NCBI RefSeq assembly: GCF_020379485.1
Contig: NC_063448.1
Span: 15,461,726-15,525,725, forward strand
Length of the DNA stretch: 64,000 nucleotides
DNA from: Brassica napus
Taxonomy: Eukaryota; Streptophyta; Magnoliopsida; Brassicales; Brassicaceae
Direction: 5' to 3'
Shown: positions 59,913-64,000 of the stretch, in pieces
Layout: every line of letters begins with the position of its first letter
Position numbering within the stretch: position 1 is the stretch's first letter
Notes under the pieces: model-generated
The model's database searches: none
What the model saw: only the letters and a program-made list of their open reading frames with translations
Told to the model about the DNA's origin: nothing
Program-made: the position numbers and the translations under genes

Positions 59913-60109
59913 AACATTCCTACTCATGTTTTCTCTATGTTTACTACTTTTGTGTCTTCTCTAGTCTCGTTTGATCTCTGTAATGAAAAAGCTATAAATA
60001 GCATTTTAGTTTCCATATTCATATGAGTTTATAACTCAAAACCCTCTACAACGACTTTTGACGCTTGTTTAATTAGCTTAACATATAAATAAGGCTACAC
60101 TTAAGCAAC

Positions 60110-61592
<1,483 letters not shown>

Positions 61593-61906
61593 TCAGTCTA
61601 CCGCTAATTTCACGAAACGGCTTATCTCTTTCGCTTCCTCTGCTTTTTATTCGAATTCAATCAACTACCATGTCTCGTGGCGTTCTCTGATTGGTCACTG
61701 TTTTCTGTGGTTGTCGTTTTAATCTTTTAATAAGAAAAGTTGTGGCGTTTCTGTATCCGGATATTCGAGAACCATAACGAATTCAAACGGCGGGTAGTCT
61801 GTCTTCTCATTACGAGACCGTTGCTGTTTTCAATATTATAAGCAAAAAGAACGTGTCGTTTTTGTTTCATCAATATATAAATTGGGCTGTAAATATTAGT
61901 TGGGCT

Positions 61907-62386
61907 CAATGTTTTGAAAACAAGACCGACCGGTCAGACCTTGACTCGACCTTTTAACCAGTTCCGAAATTGTAGTAAAAACCGAAATTGAGTTAAACCG
62001 GTAAACTCAGTCAAAAACCGACGAAATTCGCTAAAAACGGTGACCCGATTCGATATTAAAATCCTGTTTTCTCAAATTTAAGTTAAAAATATAAAAAAAA
62101 ACTGCAAATTTAAAAAATATTTCATTAAAAAAATTCATATTGTTTTTCAAATATCTAAATAAATTATTTTTCATTATATTTAATATTATTTTTCAAGTTT
62201 TAAATTTTCTTTTTATATCATTTTTAGATTCTATCAATGATATACATTTTATAAAAATAGTTTATATAATTATACATATATAGTTATTTAATCTAAAATT
62301 AAAATTTAATAACTTGGTTGAACCGGTCCGACCATTAACCTAACTACAATGCCGAATCAATGTTTGATCCGGTTTTCAAAACGTTG
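61907..62386. mobile_element. Non-autonomous hAT element with perfect 8-bp target duplication
   Basis: Termini CAATGTTTTGAAAAC (61907) and complement CAACGTTTTGAAAACC (ending 62386) are inverted repeats. They are flanked by GTTGGGCT at 61899-61906 and 62387-62394. The 8-bp duplication and short TIRs define hAT. 480 bp, no coding capacity; the subterminal sequence is rich in CCGGT/ACCGG. It lies in the shared upstream region between AOR and the OB-fold gene, about 0.3 kb from the AOR start and 0.2 kb from the 5' UTR exon of the other. Confidence 0.9.
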
Positions 62387-62569
62387 GTTGGGCTTGACAG
62401 GCCGATCAATTGAAACGGACATAAAAATCGAGTACGAACGTTCACCTAGGCACGATGATGATCGATCATACAACCGCGCACAAAGAAGCACGATGTGTAC
62501 ACGTGGATGACCGAGCTTAAAAACCGACCGTCCGTTTCCTCACACGCCCTGAATTCATTTTCATCGAAT

Positions 62570-62816
62570 GTGACGTGAATCAGATCTATCTCTATCCTGT
62601 CGTCTCAACCTTCGAACAATCCAAAGGTAAGTGCCAGGAACTACATGCATTGCTCCTAGTTATTGCTATATTCTGAAGTGATCTCATGTTCCTTCATTGA
62701 TCAGTTTATTTTCATAACTTTTGTGTCTTGTTGCTCAATTTATTATCTAAACTGGATCATTTGGATTGGTAAGAACTTGTGTTTTTTGTTTCATTACAGG
62801 CTCTTCTTATTGAAAA
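62570..62816 (+). promoter_or_regulatory. 5' UTR with intron of the OB-fold gene
   Basis: A leader exon ends at 62626 (CCAAAG before GTAAGTG) and the intron ends at 62799 (TTTCATTACAG), leaving 17 bp before the ATG at 62817. The transcription start is not visible. 5' UTR introns often raise expression in plants; that is inference here. Confidence 0.6.
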
Positions 62817-63361
62817 ATGGCAGACACGAAACCCGGGTTGAGAAAGCCAGCTTTCACTAAGGTTGATCAGCTGCGTCCTGGGACTAGCGGACACAATGTC
62901 ACCGTTAAGATCGTTAGCACCAAGATGGTGTTACAGAAAGGTCCCGGAGGTGGTCCTCAGGCTCGCCAGATGCGCATTTCTGAATGCGTTGTCGGAGACG
63001 AGACTGGGATTGTTGTCTTCACCGCAAGAAATGACCAAGGTACTTATCTTAGAGACTGACATTTGTATATGTGCTATTAGTGCTAGGAATGTATGTGATC
63101 CCCGGGCTAGTGAATAATTGAACTGTTACATGTTATCTTGATTTTGGTTATGTAAACTTGTTTTTCTGTGTAGTGGACTTAATGAAAGAAGGAACCACTG
63201 TAACTCTACGCAATGCAAAAATCGACATGTATAAAGGATCAATGAGGCTAGCTGTAGACAAGTGGGGTCGCGTTGAAGTCACAGAGCCTGCCAGCTTCAA
63301 AGTTAAAGAAGACACCAACATGTCCCTTATCGAGTATGAGCTTGTCAATGCTGTCGAATGA
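62817..63361 (+). CDS. OB-fold nucleic-acid-binding protein, SOSS complex subunit B-like
   Basis: Two coding exons, 62817-63039 and 63174-63361 (GT-AG, phase 1), give 136 residues. It begins MADTKPGLRKPAFTKVDQLR, then the OB-fold strands NVTVKIVSTKMVLQ, ARQMRISECVVGDETGIVVF, DLMKEGTTVTLRNAKIDMYK, RLAVDKWGRVEVTEPASFKV and a short acidic tail (SLIEYELVNAVE). Small single-OB proteins of this kind resemble human SOSS-B (hSSB), which binds single-stranded DNA in repair; the plant function is inferred from fold. Length is standard and there are no lesions. It resembles AT1G23750 from memory. Confidence 0.9.
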
Positions 63362-64000
63362 GTGACAAAAATACTCGAAATACTTCTGTTTTCCCGGCTA
63401 GAGAAACTGATGATCAGTGTTAATAAAGGAAGTAAATCGTAGCTGTTGATGTTGGCGTTACAGTTAACCTAATAACTCTATCTTGCACAAAGCTATGAAA
63501 GACTGATAATGCCTCTATAAAAGTGAATGCAGGGCTTTGTGGGTTAAGTTGCTTTGATTTGGGATTTTGTTACAGCCTTTGTTTTGCAATGTCAACATAA
63601 TTGTTAAGACTTATGTGCAATATTATTGTTATTCTAGACAGGGAGAGAATGTTCTACAGAGACCACACCGCAGACCACAAGAAAAGATAAAAACATATGT
63701 TCTTAGTCAGCGTAGGAACAGGGGTGATCTTGAGCATAGCAAAATGAAACATTAACCTACAATCTTCAAAAAAAAATTAAAAATTTTCACTAAAAACAAT
63801 CTCCAAAATTGTAAAAAAAATTTTGTTAAAACCTTACAAAAAATATTTATGGCCCTAGCATTTCTGGACGCCGCTGTGTAGGAGCAGACGTTTGGTACAC
63901 TTCAAAACCTAATAGAAGTCGAGGCAATAAGTTCTCAAGCAGTCAAGCATATACTGTTCGAAGCAAATTGAGCTAAAACCGGTACAAAATGAAATTAACT
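63362..64000. other. 3' flank of the OB-fold gene, no further gene seen
   Basis: Presumed 3' UTR, with AATAAA-like TTAATAAAGG at about 63419, then AT-rich sequence. The frame at 63567-63755 has no recognisable product. At 63840-63960 a less AT-rich stretch could be the edge of another feature cut by the window. Confidence 0.5.

Noticed and set aside
62863..63117. 84-codon frame overlapping the OB-fold gene
   Set aside because: Out-of-frame shadow; the true frame has the conserved protein and proper splice sites.

Overview
This 64 kb window is plant nuclear DNA, most likely from a Brassica or close relative in the Brassicaceae. The evidence is AT-rich intergenic DNA full of Helitrons, MITEs and degraded retrotransposons, genes with GT-AG introns, and proteins that read as close relatives of Arabidopsis ones. 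From memory (not checked), the retained gene order extensin, beta-carbonic anhydrase 3, alkenal/one oxidoreductase, OB-fold protein matches Arabidopsis AT1G23720 to AT1G23750, so the window looks like a TE-inflated collinear segment.

Layout. 1-3.06 kb: degraded Mutator-like (MULE) element with AGTCGTCT repeats. 3.56-5.06 kb: minus-strand Helitron. 5.54-8.22 kb: first extensin gene. 9.16-13.72 kb: PIF/Harbinger element with both genes broken. 13.7-17.4 kb: AT-rich DNA with a CACTA-like end and a Helitron end. 17.4-31.28 kb: head-to-tail array of three related Helitrons. 31.6-37.0 kb: minus-strand Ty1/copia element with two LTRs and a 5-bp target duplication. 37.68-40.49 kb: second extensin gene, a tandem paralogue with conserved flanks. 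41.57-42.57 kb: 1.0-kb Helitron. 42.9-44.9 kb: chimeric sequence with casein kinase 1-like exon fragments. 45.68-49.61 kb: Helitron carrying exon-like gene pieces. 50.09-51.60 kb: solo LTR. 51.6-56 kb: Helitron ends, MITEs, an LTR remnant and one orphan gene fragment. 58.07-59.91 kb: beta-carbonic anhydrase pseudogene. 60.11-61.59 kb: chloroplast AOR gene (minus). 62.82-63.36 kb: OB-fold/SOSS-B-like gene.

Intact-looking genes number four: two extensins (structural cell-wall glycoproteins), AOR (detoxification of reactive carbonyls in the chloroplast) and the OB-fold protein (predicted single-stranded DNA binding). They form no pathway; they are neighbours by ancestry. The carbonic anhydrase gene carries three independent disabling changes.

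I found no convincing new biological system. The most informative signals are natural TE insertion tests inside duplicated sequence (empty sites for a MITE and a Helitron), probable gene capture by Helitrons, the Helitron array, and the carbonic anhydrase decay.
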